A stretch of 48,134 nucleotides of DNA from an uncultured Bacteroidota bacterium (GCA_903938445.1 CAJADG010000035.1:1-48134), one strand, 5' to 3'; numbered from the stretch's first letter, positions 24,970 to 34,898 are shown. The notes: generated from the letters alone by a model not told the origin. Program-made: numbers and translations.

Positions 24970-26079
24970 ATGCAATCCATTGTTGTAAAAGCACCAGGTA
25001 GAATAAATTTAATTGGTGAACATACCGATTACAATAATGGATTTGTTTTACCTGCAGCTATACAACAAGCCGCCATTGTATCCATTTCAAAAAGAACCGA
25101 TCAGCAAATTCATTTAACGGCAGTAGATGTTCCAGATGAATTGATAATTGATTCTTTATTGCATTTAAGTATTCAAGAAAAACAATGGGCAAATTATATT
25201 ATTGGTGTAATTGCTCAAATACAAAAAAAATATATACTCCCCTCAGGTTTTAATATTGCGCTTACAAGTGATGTACCGATTGGTGCAGGCGTGTCAAGCT
25301 CAGCAGCTATTGAATGTGCTGTTGCTTTTGGCATTAATGAATTATTTGGCCTGAGTATTGAAAGAATGGAATTAGCATTCATGGCTCAAAAAGCAGAACA
25401 TGAATTTGCCGGAGTGCAGTGTGGGATTATGGATCAGTTTGCAAGTGTATTTGGGAAAAAAAACCATGTTGTTTTGTTGGATTGCCAAAGCATGGAATAC
25501 CAATATTTTCCATTAGTACTTGAAGGTTATCAAGTTATTTTATTTGATACTAGTATAAAACATGCATTGGCAAGTAGTGAGTACAATACCCGAAGAAAAG
25601 AATGTGAGCAGGGGGTTGCACTTGTAAAAGCCAAATATCCTACTGTTACAAGTTTAAGAGATGCCAGCATTGAAATGCTCAATGAATCTATTGATTTTCA
25701 AACACATCCTATTGTTTATAATAGATGTAAGTATGTAATTGAGGAAATTACAAGAACACAAAATGCATGCGTGGATTTACAGGCAAATAATTTAGAAGCC
25801 TTTGGTCAAAAAATGTTTGAAACGCATCAGGGTTTATCAAAACTATATGAGGTAAGTTGCCCTGAATTAGATTTTTTAGTGGAGCAGGTAAAAAATAATG
25901 AAGCTGTTATTGGGGCAAGAATGATGGGAGGTGGATTTGGTGGTTGTACCATTAATATTATTCAATCTGAGAAAGCATCTCAAATTATAAAGGAAATCAA
26001 AACTGCTTATCAAAAAAGTACTGGCAAGTACTTAAAGCATTATATCATGCGCATCGAAGATGGTGCGGGAATCTTATAA
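24970..26079 (+). CDS. galK: Galactokinase
   Basis: This 369-residue GHMP kinase has the galactose-binding signature GRINLIGEHTDYNNGFVLP (residues 10-28), the ATP-binding PIGAGVSSSAAIE, the CGIMDQFAS stretch and the C-terminal GGGFGGCTIN. It makes galactose-1-phosphate in the Leloir pathway in the cytosol. No galT, galE or galM is in the window. It follows the TolC gene by 7 bases, and a bidirectional terminator follows. Confidence 0.93.
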   Translation: MQSIVVKAPGRINLIGEHTDYNNGFVLPAAIQQAAIVSISKRTDQQIHLTAVDVPDELIIDSLLHLSIQEKQWANYIIGVIAQIQKKYILPSGFNIALTSDVPIGAGVSSSAAIECAVAFGINELFGLSIERMELAFMAQKAEHEFAGVQCGIMDQFASVFGKKNHVVLLDCQSMEYQYFPLVLEGYQVILFDTSIKHALASSEYNTRRKECEQGVALVKAKYPTVTSLRDASIEMLNESIDFQTHPIVYNRCKYVIEEITRTQNACVDLQANNLEAFGQKMFETHQGLSKLYEVSCPELDFLVEQVKNNEAVIGARMMGGGFGGCTINIIQSEKASQIIKEIKTAYQKSTGKYLKHYIMRIEDGAGIL

Positions 26080-26090
26080 TTCTTATTAAT

Positions 26091-26124
26091 AAAAAAGCCC
26101 CTCGATTACTCGAAGGGCTTTTTT
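26091..26124. terminator. Bidirectional terminator between galK and the RND pump gene
   Basis: AAAAAAGCCC (26091-26100) pairs with GGGCTTTTTT (26115-26124), and an inner TCGA/TCGA stem extends it. A- and T-tracts on both sides serve both converging genes. Confidence 0.9.
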
Positions 26125-26145
26125 ATGATAAGCATAAATGAATTA

Positions 26146-29100
26146 TTAATACCAAGATCCATTTATGGTTTTGTCTCCATTTGCATTATTATTTGCCACT
26201 CTACGCTTTACATTTCTCTTATGTAAAAATACAGTCACAAACATCAATGGAATAAATAGGAAAGTCAATGGTGGTATACCTAAGAAGCTAATCCATTTGC
26301 CACCAAAATGACGACGCATTGGACGCTTTAAACGCTCTGCAATAATATACATTCCCGGTACGATAAATAATGTCATAAAAAATGCAAATGCTAAACCAAA
26401 AATAATCGTCCAGCTTAAAGGCTTCCAGAATGCTGCATTATCTCCACCAAAAAAGATATGTGGATTTAATTCACTAAATAAAGTAACAAAATTAATATTA
26501 AAGCCAACTGCAATAGGAATAAAACCAAGTATTGCTGCAAGTGCAGTAAGTAATACTGGAATGATTCTTGTTTTACCTGCTTGAATAACTGCTTCTCTCG
26601 TTTTCATTCCTCTTGATCTTAACTCATCTGCAAACTCAATTACAAGAATACCATTTTTAACTACGATACCTGCTAATCCTACAATACCAAGTCCAGTCAT
26701 TACCCCAGACAATTTCATTCCGAAAATTGAAATACCTAAGAATACGCCAATGATACTAAATAAAATCTCAGTTAAAATAATTACGGACTTAGATACAGAG
26801 TTAAACTGTAATACTAAAGTGAATAAAATTAACATTAAAGCAATAATTAATGCTTTACCTAAGAAGCTTACCGTTTCCAATTGTTGTTGGTTTTCACCAG
26901 TCTGTTGTACTGTCACACCATCAGCAATTCCTTTGAAATTACCAATGTATTGCGCAATCACCACATTTACTGCAGCTGGATTATATCCTTGATTGGTAAG
27001 TACATTGCTTCTTAATTGAATTTGTCTTTTTTGATTCTTTCTTTTCACACTACCCAAAGTATTCGTAGGTTCTACTTTTACTAAAGAGCTAATTGGAATA
27101 TTTTTAACCATTCCACCAGCGGCCATGTCACGGAAAGAAACACGCATATTCAATAAATCAACTAAGTTGTTCCTTTGTGTTTCTTCGTTTCTCAATTGAA
27201 TTTTATATTCGTCCTTACCATCTTTAATTTTAGAAACTTCTTTACCAAATAAAGCAGTACGAATTTGTAATCCAACCTGCGCACTTGAAACACCTTCAAT
27301 TAATGCACGATTACGATCAATGGTTAAGGTTAATTCAGGATTTTGTAAATCCACATCCATTTTTAATTCTTCGATACCTGGAATTTGTGCAGCGTCTAAA
27401 TAATTTTTTAAACCCACCGCAGTTTTTATTAATTTATCAAAGTCATCACCTTGAATTTCAATATTTACAGGTGGTTCTGTTGGAGGGCCGCTTGATTCTT
27501 GCGTAACGGTGATTTCAGCACCAGGTACCCCTTTCATTTCATTACGAATTGCATCCAAATAAGGTTTTGTTGATTTGCCATCACGCTTTTCAAATTCAAC
27601 AAAATTCACTTGCACACGTCCAAGTTCAGTACGTGTACTTCTATCTCCAGTCATTGGATCACCAGCGCCCACTGCCACATTACTAATGATACTTTCTACC
27701 AATGGATTTTTCTTTCCATTGTCAGTTCCTAAAACTTTGTTCACCTTATGTTCTAAAACCTTCGTTACTGAGTCGGTATAATCCACCTGAGTACCTGTTG
27801 GTAATTTTAAATATACATACACTTGATTCGGATCACCCACTGGGAAAAATTCAATACCCACACGACCACTACCAATATTAATACCTAATAAAACAATAGA
27901 TACAATTAATAATACAAAAGTGCCTATTAATAATTTTACAGGTCTCCATCCAGTCAATGCTCTTCTTAAAATTCTTTCATAAGTATCCATCAATTTAGGA
28001 AGTACTGTTTCTTGGAAATGCTCAATTGCTTCTTGAATAAAGTACTTATTAGCCACTACTAAAATCATGAAGAAAATTAATAAGTTACCTAAGAAAGTGG
28101 CACCCATGATATCTAATACAATACCTGCTGCAATAGGAATCCAAAAGTTTTTCTTTTTAAAGATGGCTGATTTTGGTTCGTCTGATTTTACATCCTCATG
28201 ATTCATAAAGTCCACAGCAAATACTGGGTTCATGATAAAGGCAACTACTAAAGATGCAGCCAATGTAAAGATTAACATGGCTGGTAAGTACACCATGAAT
28301 TTTCCAATGATACCTGGCCAGAACAACAATGGGAAGAAAGGCGCTAATGTAGTAACTGTACCCGCTAGTACTGGTACAAATACTTCACCAGCAGCCATTT
28401 TTGCAGAGGTAGTAGCAGTTAATTTACCCTTGCCTTGTACAAAAATACGGTGTGTATTTTCAATCACTACAATGGCATCATCTACTATAATACCCAAACC
28501 AAATAAGAGGGCAAATAGTACCATAAAGTTCAAGGTAATATGGGTACCCACTACTAAGTCACCTGCTGGTAAAAATACAAACGCAACAAACATACTTAAT
28601 GGAACAGAAAGTGCCACAAAGAATGCGTTGGTAACACCCATAAAGAACATTAATACTACCAATACCAAAATAAATCCAATTACAATAGAGTTTACTAAAT
28701 CTGTAAATGATGATTTAGTTCTTATGCTTTGATCGCCCGAAATCACTGCTTTCACATCTTTCGGTAAATCAGTTTTTTCAGCTTCTTCAACAATTTTCTT
28801 TACCGCATCTGAAGTTTCAATTAAATTTTCTCCACTTCTTTTAATGATATTTAATGTCAATACATTTTTACCATCTAATCGCGCATAGCTCTCATTATTC
28901 TTAACGGTATCTTTAATGTTAGCAACATCTTTTAAATAGATAGGTGCTCCATTTGTATTACGAACAATAATATTAGCAATATCACTTGCAGATTTTAACT
29001 GTCCCTTTAATTGTAAGTTACGCTTCATGTTGCCCACGTCCAATAAACCACCCGATAAGTCAAGGTTTTCTCTTTGGATTGCAGCAGTAATATCATCAAA

Positions 29101-29739
29101 AGTAATACCAGCGCTTTGTAAGCGATAGTTATCTACATTAATTTGAAACTCTCTTTCTGGGGCACCCACTAAATCCACTCTGTTAATTTGAGGAACACTT
29201 TCTAATTTATCTTTTAAATCATCAGCATATTTTTTAAGTTGTACTAAGTTGTAATTTCCACTTAAATTAACATACATAATGGGTTGCTCACTAAAGTTTA
29301 CTTCAATAACTCTAGGCTGTTGGGTAAGGTCAGTTGGCAAATCAGTCTTCGCTTTATCAACTGCATCTTTTACTTTTTGTAAAGCGATATCCGGTTTTAC
29401 ATCCGTGCTAAATTCAACAGTGATCGCAGAAAAATCCTGTTGTGATACTGAATTGAATTTATTGATCTTAACGCCACTGATACTTTTAATTTGTTTCTCA
29501 ATAGGACGAGTAACTAAATTCTCAATATCTTTTGGAGAGTTACCTACATAGATAGTTTGCACATACATTGTAGGAATTACAATTTCTGGAAATTGTTCCT
29601 TTGGTAAAGTAAGAAATTGATAAATACCTCCTAAACTAATAAACAACATTAATAAGTATATGGATGTTTTATTAGTAATACTCCAAGAGGTAGGACCAAA
29701 CTCCTTAAACTTCTCTTTTATTTTATGAATTGTCGACAT
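26146..29739 (-). CDS. RND-family multidrug efflux pump (AcrB-like), inner-membrane permease
   Basis: This 1197-residue permease is longer than the usual 1030-1050. TM1 is followed by the porter motif FPEIVIPTMYVQT, TM4 carries the proton-relay pair D420-D421 in GLGIIVDDAIVV, and GLVGLAGIVVKNGILVIEFAD marks the second half. The extra length comes from a hydrophobic insertion at about 532-568 between the two halves (probably two added membrane helices) and an additional hydrophobic segment near the C-terminus. It exports drugs or envelope molecules using proton influx with the MFP and TolC encoded just upstream (30- and 34-base spacers). Confidence 0.94.
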   Translation of the reverse strand: MSTIHKIKEKFKEFGPTSWSITNKTSIYLLMLFISLGGIYQFLTLPKEQFPEIVIPTMYVQTIYVGNSPKDIENLVTRPIEKQIKSISGVKINKFNSVSQQDFSAITVEFSTDVKPDIALQKVKDAVDKAKTDLPTDLTQQPRVIEVNFSEQPIMYVNLSGNYNLVQLKKYADDLKDKLESVPQINRVDLVGAPEREFQINVDNYRLQSAGITFDDITAAIQRENLDLSGGLLDVGNMKRNLQLKGQLKSASDIANIIVRNTNGAPIYLKDVANIKDTVKNNESYARLDGKNVLTLNIIKRSGENLIETSDAVKKIVEEAEKTDLPKDVKAVISGDQSIRTKSSFTDLVNSIVIGFILVLVVLMFFMGVTNAFFVALSVPLSMFVAFVFLPAGDLVVGTHITLNFMVLFALLFGLGIIVDDAIVVIENTHRIFVQGKGKLTATTSAKMAAGEVFVPVLAGTVTTLAPFFPLLFWPGIIGKFMVYLPAMLIFTLAASLVVAFIMNPVFAVDFMNHEDVKSDEPKSAIFKKKNFWIPIAAGIVLDIMGATFLGNLLIFFMILVVANKYFIQEAIEHFQETVLPKLMDTYERILRRALTGWRPVKLLIGTFVLLIVSIVLLGINIGSGRVGIEFFPVGDPNQVYVYLKLPTGTQVDYTDSVTKVLEHKVNKVLGTDNGKKNPLVESIISNVAVGAGDPMTGDRSTRTELGRVQVNFVEFEKRDGKSTKPYLDAIRNEMKGVPGAEITVTQESSGPPTEPPVNIEIQGDDFDKLIKTAVGLKNYLDAAQIPGIEELKMDVDLQNPELTLTIDRNRALIEGVSSAQVGLQIRTALFGKEVSKIKDGKDEYKIQLRNEETQRNNLVDLLNMRVSFRDMAAGGMVKNIPISSLVKVEPTNTLGSVKRKNQKRQIQLRSNVLTNQGYNPAAVNVVIAQYIGNFKGIADGVTVQQTGENQQQLETVSFLGKALIIALMLILFTLVLQFNSVSKSVIILTEILFSIIGVFLGISIFGMKLSGVMTGLGIVGLAGIVVKNGILVIEFADELRSRGMKTREAVIQAGKTRIIPVLLTALAAILGFIPIAVGFNINFVTLFSELNPHIFFGGDNAAFWKPLSWTIIFGLAFAFFMTLFIVPGMYIIAERLKRPMRRHFGGKWISFLGIPPLTFLFIPLMFVTVFLHKRNVKRRVANNNANGDKTINGSWY

Positions 29740-29769
29740 ATGGACAGATTGAATTATTTATTTAAGAAA

Positions 29770-30939
29770 TTATTTTTGAGTTGTGGTAATAGATTGACCA
29801 TCATATAAAGATTGATAACCTTCAGTGATGATATTATCTCCAGCAGTCAATCCGCTCAATACTTCGATATTATTACCATAAAACTCACCCACAGTAATTA
29901 CTTTTTTACGAGCAACTAATTTTCCATTTTCAGTAACAGCTACATAAATGAATTTATTCTTATCGTCATTTTGCAATAAGTTCAATGGAATACTAATTGC
30001 ATTTGATTTAGCGTAATCTTTAATTTTAACCTGCGCTAATTGGTTTGGTCTAAAGCTTTTGTCAACTGGTAATTTTGTTTCTATAAAAAAGCTTCTGCTT
30101 AAAGGGTCAATTACATTGCCTAATACATTTACTTTCGCAGCTAGATTTTTTTGAGCATCAGGAAAAAATAAGTTTACATCTGTACCTACTTTTACTTTAC
30201 CAGCATAGTTTTCAGGAACCTGTGCAGTGATTTTTAAATGCTCGGTATTCACAATTTTAATTTGACCTGGACCTTGAAAAAATTCACCTACTTTAACATT
30301 CACTTCTTCCGCTACACCATCTACATCGCTGTAAACACTTGTATATGCTAACTGATCTTTAGCCATTCCTAATTGTTCAGTAACCGCTTTTAATTGACTT
30401 GCACTAGCTTCTGCATTTGTTTTAGCAGTCATCAATTGAATTTCACTACCAATATTTTGATCCCATAAGTTTTTTTGTTTTTCATAAACCGCTTTAGCTA
30501 AAGCAGCTTGCGCTTTTAATGTTTCAATGTTTTGAGCAACCGCTGCAGCACTTTGTTTAATCAAGCTATTATCTAATTGTAGTATTAGTTGACCTTTTTT
30601 AACAAGGTCTCCTCTTTTCACATATAGTTGTCTAACCTGACCTCCACCAGCGCGTGGTGTAATATAGGAAACGCTCTCAGATTCTATCTTGCCTTGTAAT
30701 TCAATAAAATGTGTAAATTCTTGATTAACCACTGGTGTTACAGTTACTAATACTGATTTTACATTGTCAGCACCGCCAATTTCTTTTTCTAGAGAAGCAA
30801 TTTTTGCATTGATATCTAATGCTTGCTTTTTTAAATCTGCTAAAGATTTCTTTTTTGCTTCAATTGAATTGCTACCACCACCACAGGCAACGGCCAATAG
30901 GATTAAGCTAATTGTAAATAATTTTAAACTATTTTTCAT
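29770..30939 (-). CDS. RND efflux periplasmic adaptor subunit (membrane fusion lipoprotein)
   Basis: The protein has 389 residues with a lipoprotein signal, lipobox Cys at residue 19 (LLAVACGG), then a short coiled coil (about 30-58). The biotinyl-lipoyl half-motifs are ITPRAGGGQVRQLYVKRGDL and VYSDVDGVAEEVNVKVGEF, separated by an alpha-hairpin, and beta-barrel and membrane-proximal domains follow. It bridges the RND pump and the TolC channel in the periplasm. The N-terminal coiled coil ahead of the lipoyl domain is an added element relative to AcrA. Its place in the tetR-tolC-MFP-RND operon is clear. Confidence 0.93.
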   Translation of the reverse strand: MKNSLKLFTISLILLAVACGGGSNSIEAKKKSLADLKKQALDINAKIASLEKEIGGADNVKSVLVTVTPVVNQEFTHFIELQGKIESESVSYITPRAGGGQVRQLYVKRGDLVKKGQLILQLDNSLIKQSAAAVAQNIETLKAQAALAKAVYEKQKNLWDQNIGSEIQLMTAKTNAEASASQLKAVTEQLGMAKDQLAYTSVYSDVDGVAEEVNVKVGEFFQGPGQIKIVNTEHLKITAQVPENYAGKVKVGTDVNLFFPDAQKNLAAKVNVLGNVIDPLSRSFFIETKLPVDKSFRPNQLAQVKIKDYAKSNAISIPLNLLQNDDKNKFIYVAVTENGKLVARKKVITVGEFYGNNIEVLSGLTAGDNIITEGYQSLYDGQSITTTQK

Positions 30940-30973
30940 TTGTATATTTTTTGAGTTGTGTTGTTAAGGGGTA

Positions 30974-32311
30974 TTATAATTTTCCAGTTGCTTTTAATAA
31001 ATCAACTTTAGCAATTAAGGCACTATATAATGCATTCATATAATTGTTTTGTGCACTTACTAAGTCGGCTTGCGCAGCAGAAATTTCCGTATTGGAACCA
31101 GTTCCTGCTTCAAATTTCTTTTTCGTTTGACCATATACAGTTTCTGCTAATTCCATATTTTTCTTCTGAAACTGAACAGTAGCCACCGAAGACATATAGT
31201 TTAATTTAGCCTGTGTAATTTCATTATCAATGCTATTTTTTAAAGCTTCAATTTGATTTTCAGTTTGCTTTAATTCAATTTTTGTGCGCTTAATTCTTGC
31301 ATCAGTTGCAAAACCATTGAAAATAGGTAAACTCACATTTAAACTAATTAAAGAAGTGGTAAACCAATTTCCACCTTCAAAAAAGTCAAACTTGCTTCTT
31401 TGAGCATTCTTTGAATATGAACCCGCCATCGCAATAGTTGGAAGATTACTTAATTGGTAACGCTTAATATTGTATTCGTTTAATTTTTTGATCGTACCTA
31501 AGTATTGAAAATCCTTACGTACATTATATTGAAAATTATTCTCAGTTAATACATCGTTGTTTAAGCTAGTTTCATTGACTACATCCGTAAGTACTAAACT
31601 ATCTTTTACAGGCATGCCCATTAACATTTTCAATCCCATATAACCAATGGCAACATTATTATTTGCTTTTAATTTTTCTGTTTCTAAATTGTTTAATTGA
31701 ACACTTAATTTATCAACATCTAATTTTTCTGCAAAACCATTTTTGTACATGATTTGTGCATCATGTGCTAAAGATTTTATTCTGTTAATGTTTGCATCTA
31801 AAATATTTAATTGTGTTTTACTAGCCGATAATTGGTAGTAAATTTTATAAATATTTGCTTTAATTGCTTCTTCGGTTAATGCTGCATTTTTTCTTTGCAT
31901 TTCCATTGAAGTAGCTCTTGCTTGCAATGCAATAAATACTTGACCATCAAACAATAATTGTTGAATGGAAGCACCATAGTTAGCATTGAACTTAGTTCCA
32001 AACTGAACAGGAATAAAGGTTCCAGGGGCTCCACCAAATATTTGGCCAGGTAATAATGAGGTAGGGATTTTAGTATAATCCGTTCCACTTACATTGGTAG
32101 AAATCGTTGGCAATGCAGCGCCAGCAATTTCTCTATTGGTTTGACCCTGCACTTCAATAGCCAATAATGCATTTTTAACTTGCACATTATTTTTGTGTGC
32201 AAATTCAACACATTGGTCTAATGAGAATGCGTAAACCGCTTTGCTTGAATCTTGGGCTTTTGCCAAGTTTGCATAAGCAAACACTAGAAGTAAAAAGAGT
32301 AGTTTTTTCAT
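30974..32311 (-). CDS. TolC-family outer-membrane channel of the RND operon
   Basis: From the ATG at 32311 the product is 445 residues with a clean signal peptide MKKLLFLLLVFAYANLAKAQ. An in-frame ATG at 32344, overlapping the tetR stop, would add 11 polar residues ahead of that signal and is less likely, though it would couple translation to tetR. It has the duplicated OEP helical domains, with FSLDQCVEFAHKNNVQVKNA at the start and FEAGTGSNTEISAAQADLV near the end. It forms the outer-membrane exit duct for the adjacent MFP-RND pair. Confidence 0.91.
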   Translation of the reverse strand: MKKLLFLLLVFAYANLAKAQDSSKAVYAFSLDQCVEFAHKNNVQVKNALLAIEVQGQTNREIAGAALPTISTNVSGTDYTKIPTSLLPGQIFGGAPGTFIPVQFGTKFNANYGASIQQLLFDGQVFIALQARATSMEMQRKNAALTEEAIKANIYKIYYQLSASKTQLNILDANINRIKSLAHDAQIMYKNGFAEKLDVDKLSVQLNNLETEKLKANNNVAIGYMGLKMLMGMPVKDSLVLTDVVNETSLNNDVLTENNFQYNVRKDFQYLGTIKKLNEYNIKRYQLSNLPTIAMAGSYSKNAQRSKFDFFEGGNWFTTSLISLNVSLPIFNGFATDARIKRTKIELKQTENQIEALKNSIDNEITQAKLNYMSSVATVQFQKKNMELAETVYGQTKKKFEAGTGSNTEISAAQADLVSAQNNYMNALYSALIAKVDLLKATGKL

Positions 32312-32336
32312 ATTGTTTATTGATTGCTTGTTTTGT

Positions 32337-32966
32337 TTATTCATTATCTATTGTTGATGGAATATTATTTTTTAAATCCTTGTATTGCGTTAGTAATCTT
32401 AATCCTTCAGGTGAAACAATACCATATATATAGTGCTCCATGATTTGAACGTTTACATTACCCAAATCAAATTTGCTTAAAGGAAAAATTTGGGTATTAA
32501 AAGTGATTAAACTCGTTTCAATTCTATAAATGGTTAAAATTTCTGGATCAATATCTTTTCTATACACCCCTTGTTCAATCCCTTTCAATAAATTGGTCTT
32601 CACTACATTGTGCATGAAGTTGTCTTTATGTTCTTGAATTTTTTTGAAGGCTTCGGGAAAATATTTATGAATTTCCATAACCGTTAATGGATTCATTTTC
32701 TTAAACATTTCTTGAATGTCTTGAAGTACCATAAACATTTCATGAAGTGCATTATCAGCTGTTTCTTGTGATCTTTTGCACATTAATTTCTGCTCCTCTA
32801 ATTCAAGTTCTACTACTGCCAGCACCAGGGTCTCTTTATCCTTGTAAAACTGATAAATGGTTTTTTTACTAATACCTAACTGATTGGCTAAGTCGTCCAT
32901 GGTCACATAACGGACCCCGTTAAGTACCATTAATTCTCTGGCTTTAAATAATATTCTATTCTCCAT
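32337..32966 (-). CDS. TetR-family transcriptional regulator of the RND efflux operon
   Basis: This 209-residue protein has an N-terminal TetR HTH: residues 8-48 include ARELMVLNGVRYVTMDDLAN and LGISKKTIYQFYKDKETL. A helical ligand-binding domain follows. It is the first gene of the minus-strand tetR-tolC-MFP-RND operon. Its promoter contains a perfect inverted repeat (32993-33020), so repression of its own operon, relieved by a ligand, is the likely mode. The ligand is unknown. Confidence 0.92.
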   Translation of the reverse strand: MENRILFKARELMVLNGVRYVTMDDLANQLGISKKTIYQFYKDKETLVLAVVELELEEQKLMCKRSQETADNALHEMFMVLQDIQEMFKKMNPLTVMEIHKYFPEAFKKIQEHKDNFMHNVVKTNLLKGIEQGVYRKDIDPEILTIYRIETSLITFNTQIFPLSKFDLGNVNVQIMEHYIYGIVSPEGLRLLTQYKDLKNNIPSTIDNE

Positions 32967-32983
32967 AGCTTCAATTTGAGGCG

Positions 32984-33020
32984 CAAAACTACGGAAACTA
33001 AACTCGTTTTCAAAGTTTCC
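32984..33020 (-). promoter_or_regulatory. Promoter with overlapping inverted-repeat operator of the tetR-efflux operon
   Basis: On the minus strand TTTG (33014-33011), a 19-base spacer, then TAGTTTTG (32991-32984) make an exact Bacteroidota promoter. A perfect 7-bp inverted repeat, GGAAACT (32993-32999) and AGTTTCC (33014-33020) with a 14-base centre, spans the -33 box and the spacer. A bound TetR dimer there would block RNA polymerase. The tetR start is 17 bases downstream of the -7 box. Confidence 0.7.
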
Positions 33021-33041
33021 ATGGTTTTATTTTAATTATTT

Positions 33042-33746
33042 ATGTTGAATGGCAAAAAAGGTGGAAATTTGAGGTCTAAATCACCAAAAATGCCCAGCTT
33101 AAGGCAAAAAATCCGTCGGAAACAACTTATTTCAGCAACTGCCCAGCTTTTTTTTCAAGGGGTAATTGTACTTGCTCCCATTGGAATTACTGTGTGGGTG
33201 ATTGTAAGTTTATTTAATTGGGTAGATAATTTTCTTCCTAATATCTTAAATGCTTTATTTCCGGTTCAATTTGCTGCTGTCAATGGACAAATTCCAAAAG
33301 TAACAGGGTTGGGATTTGCCGTTGTTATATTAATGGTTTTGTTTTTTGGCTGGCTTTCCTCATTATATTTCATGGAAAGGTTGGTTTCTATTTTTGATAA
33401 AATTTTAGAAAAAACACCTGGAATTAAAATCATTTATTCTTCGGTAAAAGATTTTTTAGAAGCTTTTGCAGGAAATAAGAAAAAATTTGACAAACCAGTT
33501 TTGGTTTGTATAGATGCAGATGATATTTGGAGAATAGGTTTTATTACACAAGAAAATTGTGATCATTTAGGTTTAAAAGAACATGTAACAGTATATGTTC
33601 CACATTCATATGCTATATCAGGTATTTCATTTATAGTTCCATTATCTAAAACAAAAAAACTTCCTAAACATATGAATGCTGCAGAGGCAATGAAATATGC
33701 TATCTCGGGAGGTGTCACTAATTTTGATGAGGAAGTTAAAGATTAG
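33042..33746 (+). CDS. DUF502 family membrane protein
   Basis: This 234-residue protein has a basic N-terminus and two membrane helices (about 36-59 and 89-110). Family phrases include APIGITVWVIVSLFNWVDN and ILEKTPGIKIIYSSVKDFLEAF, and a soluble C-terminal domain follows with GFITQE and YVPHSYAISG-type sequence. DUF502 proteins are widespread inner-membrane proteins without an agreed role. It is divergent from the tetR operon across the operator region and 32 bases upstream of serC, so it may be co-transcribed with serC. Confidence 0.88.
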   Translation: MLNGKKGGNLRSKSPKMPSLRQKIRRKQLISATAQLFFQGVIVLAPIGITVWVIVSLFNWVDNFLPNILNALFPVQFAAVNGQIPKVTGLGFAVVILMVLFFGWLSSLYFMERLVSIFDKILEKTPGIKIIYSSVKDFLEAFAGNKKKFDKPVLVCIDADDIWRIGFITQENCDHLGLKEHVTVYVPHSYAISGISFIVPLSKTKKLPKHMNAAEAMKYAISGGVTNFDEEVKD

Positions 33747-33778
33747 CATAATTAGTTTTTACAAAATAAAATAGCGTC

Positions 33779-34837
33779 ATGCAATTGCACAATTTTAATT
33801 CGGGTCCTGCCATTTTACCAAAAGAAGTTTTAGATCAAGCAGCAGCGGCGATTCATAATTTTAATCATACTGGATTATCTATTTTAGAAATAGGACATCG
33901 TACTTCACATTTTGTGGAAGTGATTGAAGAGGCAAAACAAATAGTAAAAAGATTGATGGATATTGGAGATGAATATGAAGTGCTATTTTTACAAGGCGGA
34001 GCAACAATGCAATTCATGCAAGTGCCCATGAATTTGTTAGATGAAAATGGATTAGCTGCTATTTGTGATAATGGAGTTTGGGGAAATAAAGCAGTAAAAG
34101 AAGCAAAATTATTTGGACCGGTTGCTGTAGTTTCAGATAGTTCAGATAAAAAACATACTTATTTAAATAAGCAATTAGATTTACCACAAGGCACTACTTA
34201 TTTACATATTACTACCAATAATACAGTAGAGGGAACTCAATGGCATCAATACCCTCAGGTGAATGTGCCATTAATTGGAGATATGAGTTCGGATATATTT
34301 TGTCGCCCAACCGACTTTAAAAAATTCGATTTAATCTATGCAGGTGCACAAAAAAATATGGGCGCTGCAGGGGTAACGATGGTGGTGGTAAAAAAATCAT
34401 TGTTAGGAAAAGTAAACAGAAAGATTCCAGCCATATTAGATTATCAAAAACATATCGAAGCGGGTTCCTTATTAAATACACCACCCGTATTTTCAATCTA
34501 TGTAAGCCTATTAACATTAAGATGGATTGAAAAAGAAGGAGGCTTGGTGGAAATGGAAAAACGAAATCAAGAAAAAGCAACTTTGTTATACAATACGATT
34601 GATGCGCATCCATTATTTAATTGTCCTATTGCCAAAGAAGATCGCAGTATTATGAATGCTGTTTTCTTTTTAAATGATACATCAAAAGAAGCTGAATTTT
34701 TAGATTTATGTAAAAAATCGGGCATGATTGGTGTTAAAGGATATCGCACAGTAGGAGGCATAAGAGTGAGTATGTACAATGCGATGCCATTATCAAGTGT
34801 GCAAATATTCTGTGATTTAATGAATAATTTCTCTTAA
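33779..34837 (+). CDS. serC: Phosphoserine aminotransferase
   Basis: This 352-residue fold-type I PLP enzyme has the N-terminal NFNSGPAILP, substrate-binding GHRTSHF, GGATMQF, and the PLP lysine K192 in AGAQKNMG. It converts 3-phosphohydroxypyruvate and glutamate to phosphoserine in the cytosol (serine synthesis; also pyridoxal phosphate synthesis in some bacteria). serA is often next to serC in Bacteroidota but is not here. A DUF1015 gene follows after 66 bases. Confidence 0.96.
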   Translation: MQLHNFNSGPAILPKEVLDQAAAAIHNFNHTGLSILEIGHRTSHFVEVIEEAKQIVKRLMDIGDEYEVLFLQGGATMQFMQVPMNLLDENGLAAICDNGVWGNKAVKEAKLFGPVAVVSDSSDKKHTYLNKQLDLPQGTTYLHITTNNTVEGTQWHQYPQVNVPLIGDMSSDIFCRPTDFKKFDLIYAGAQKNMGAAGVTMVVVKKSLLGKVNRKIPAILDYQKHIEAGSLLNTPPVFSIYVSLLTLRWIEKEGGLVEMEKRNQEKATLLYNTIDAHPLFNCPIAKEDRSIMNAVFFLNDTSKEAEFLDLCKKSGMIGVKGYRTVGGIRVSMYNAMPLSSVQIFCDLMNNFS

Positions 34838-34890
34838 TTATTTTTATATAAACAGGCTCAACAAATAATCTTTTTCTCAATAATAAGAAC

Positions 34891-34898
34891 GATATTTG
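34891..34898 (+). promoter_or_regulatory. Possible -7 element just before the DUF1015 gene
   Basis: GATATTTG matches TAnnTTTG at seven of eight positions, ends 5 bases before the ATG at 34904, and is followed by CGCCC. If real, the mRNA is nearly leaderless. I see no -33 match. Confidence 0.3.

Noticed and set aside
28232..28732. 166-codon plus-strand open frame inside the RND pump gene
   Set aside because: It is fully antisense to a strong RND coding sequence, rich in Thr, Asn and Lys, and shows no domain; it is a mirror of pump codons.
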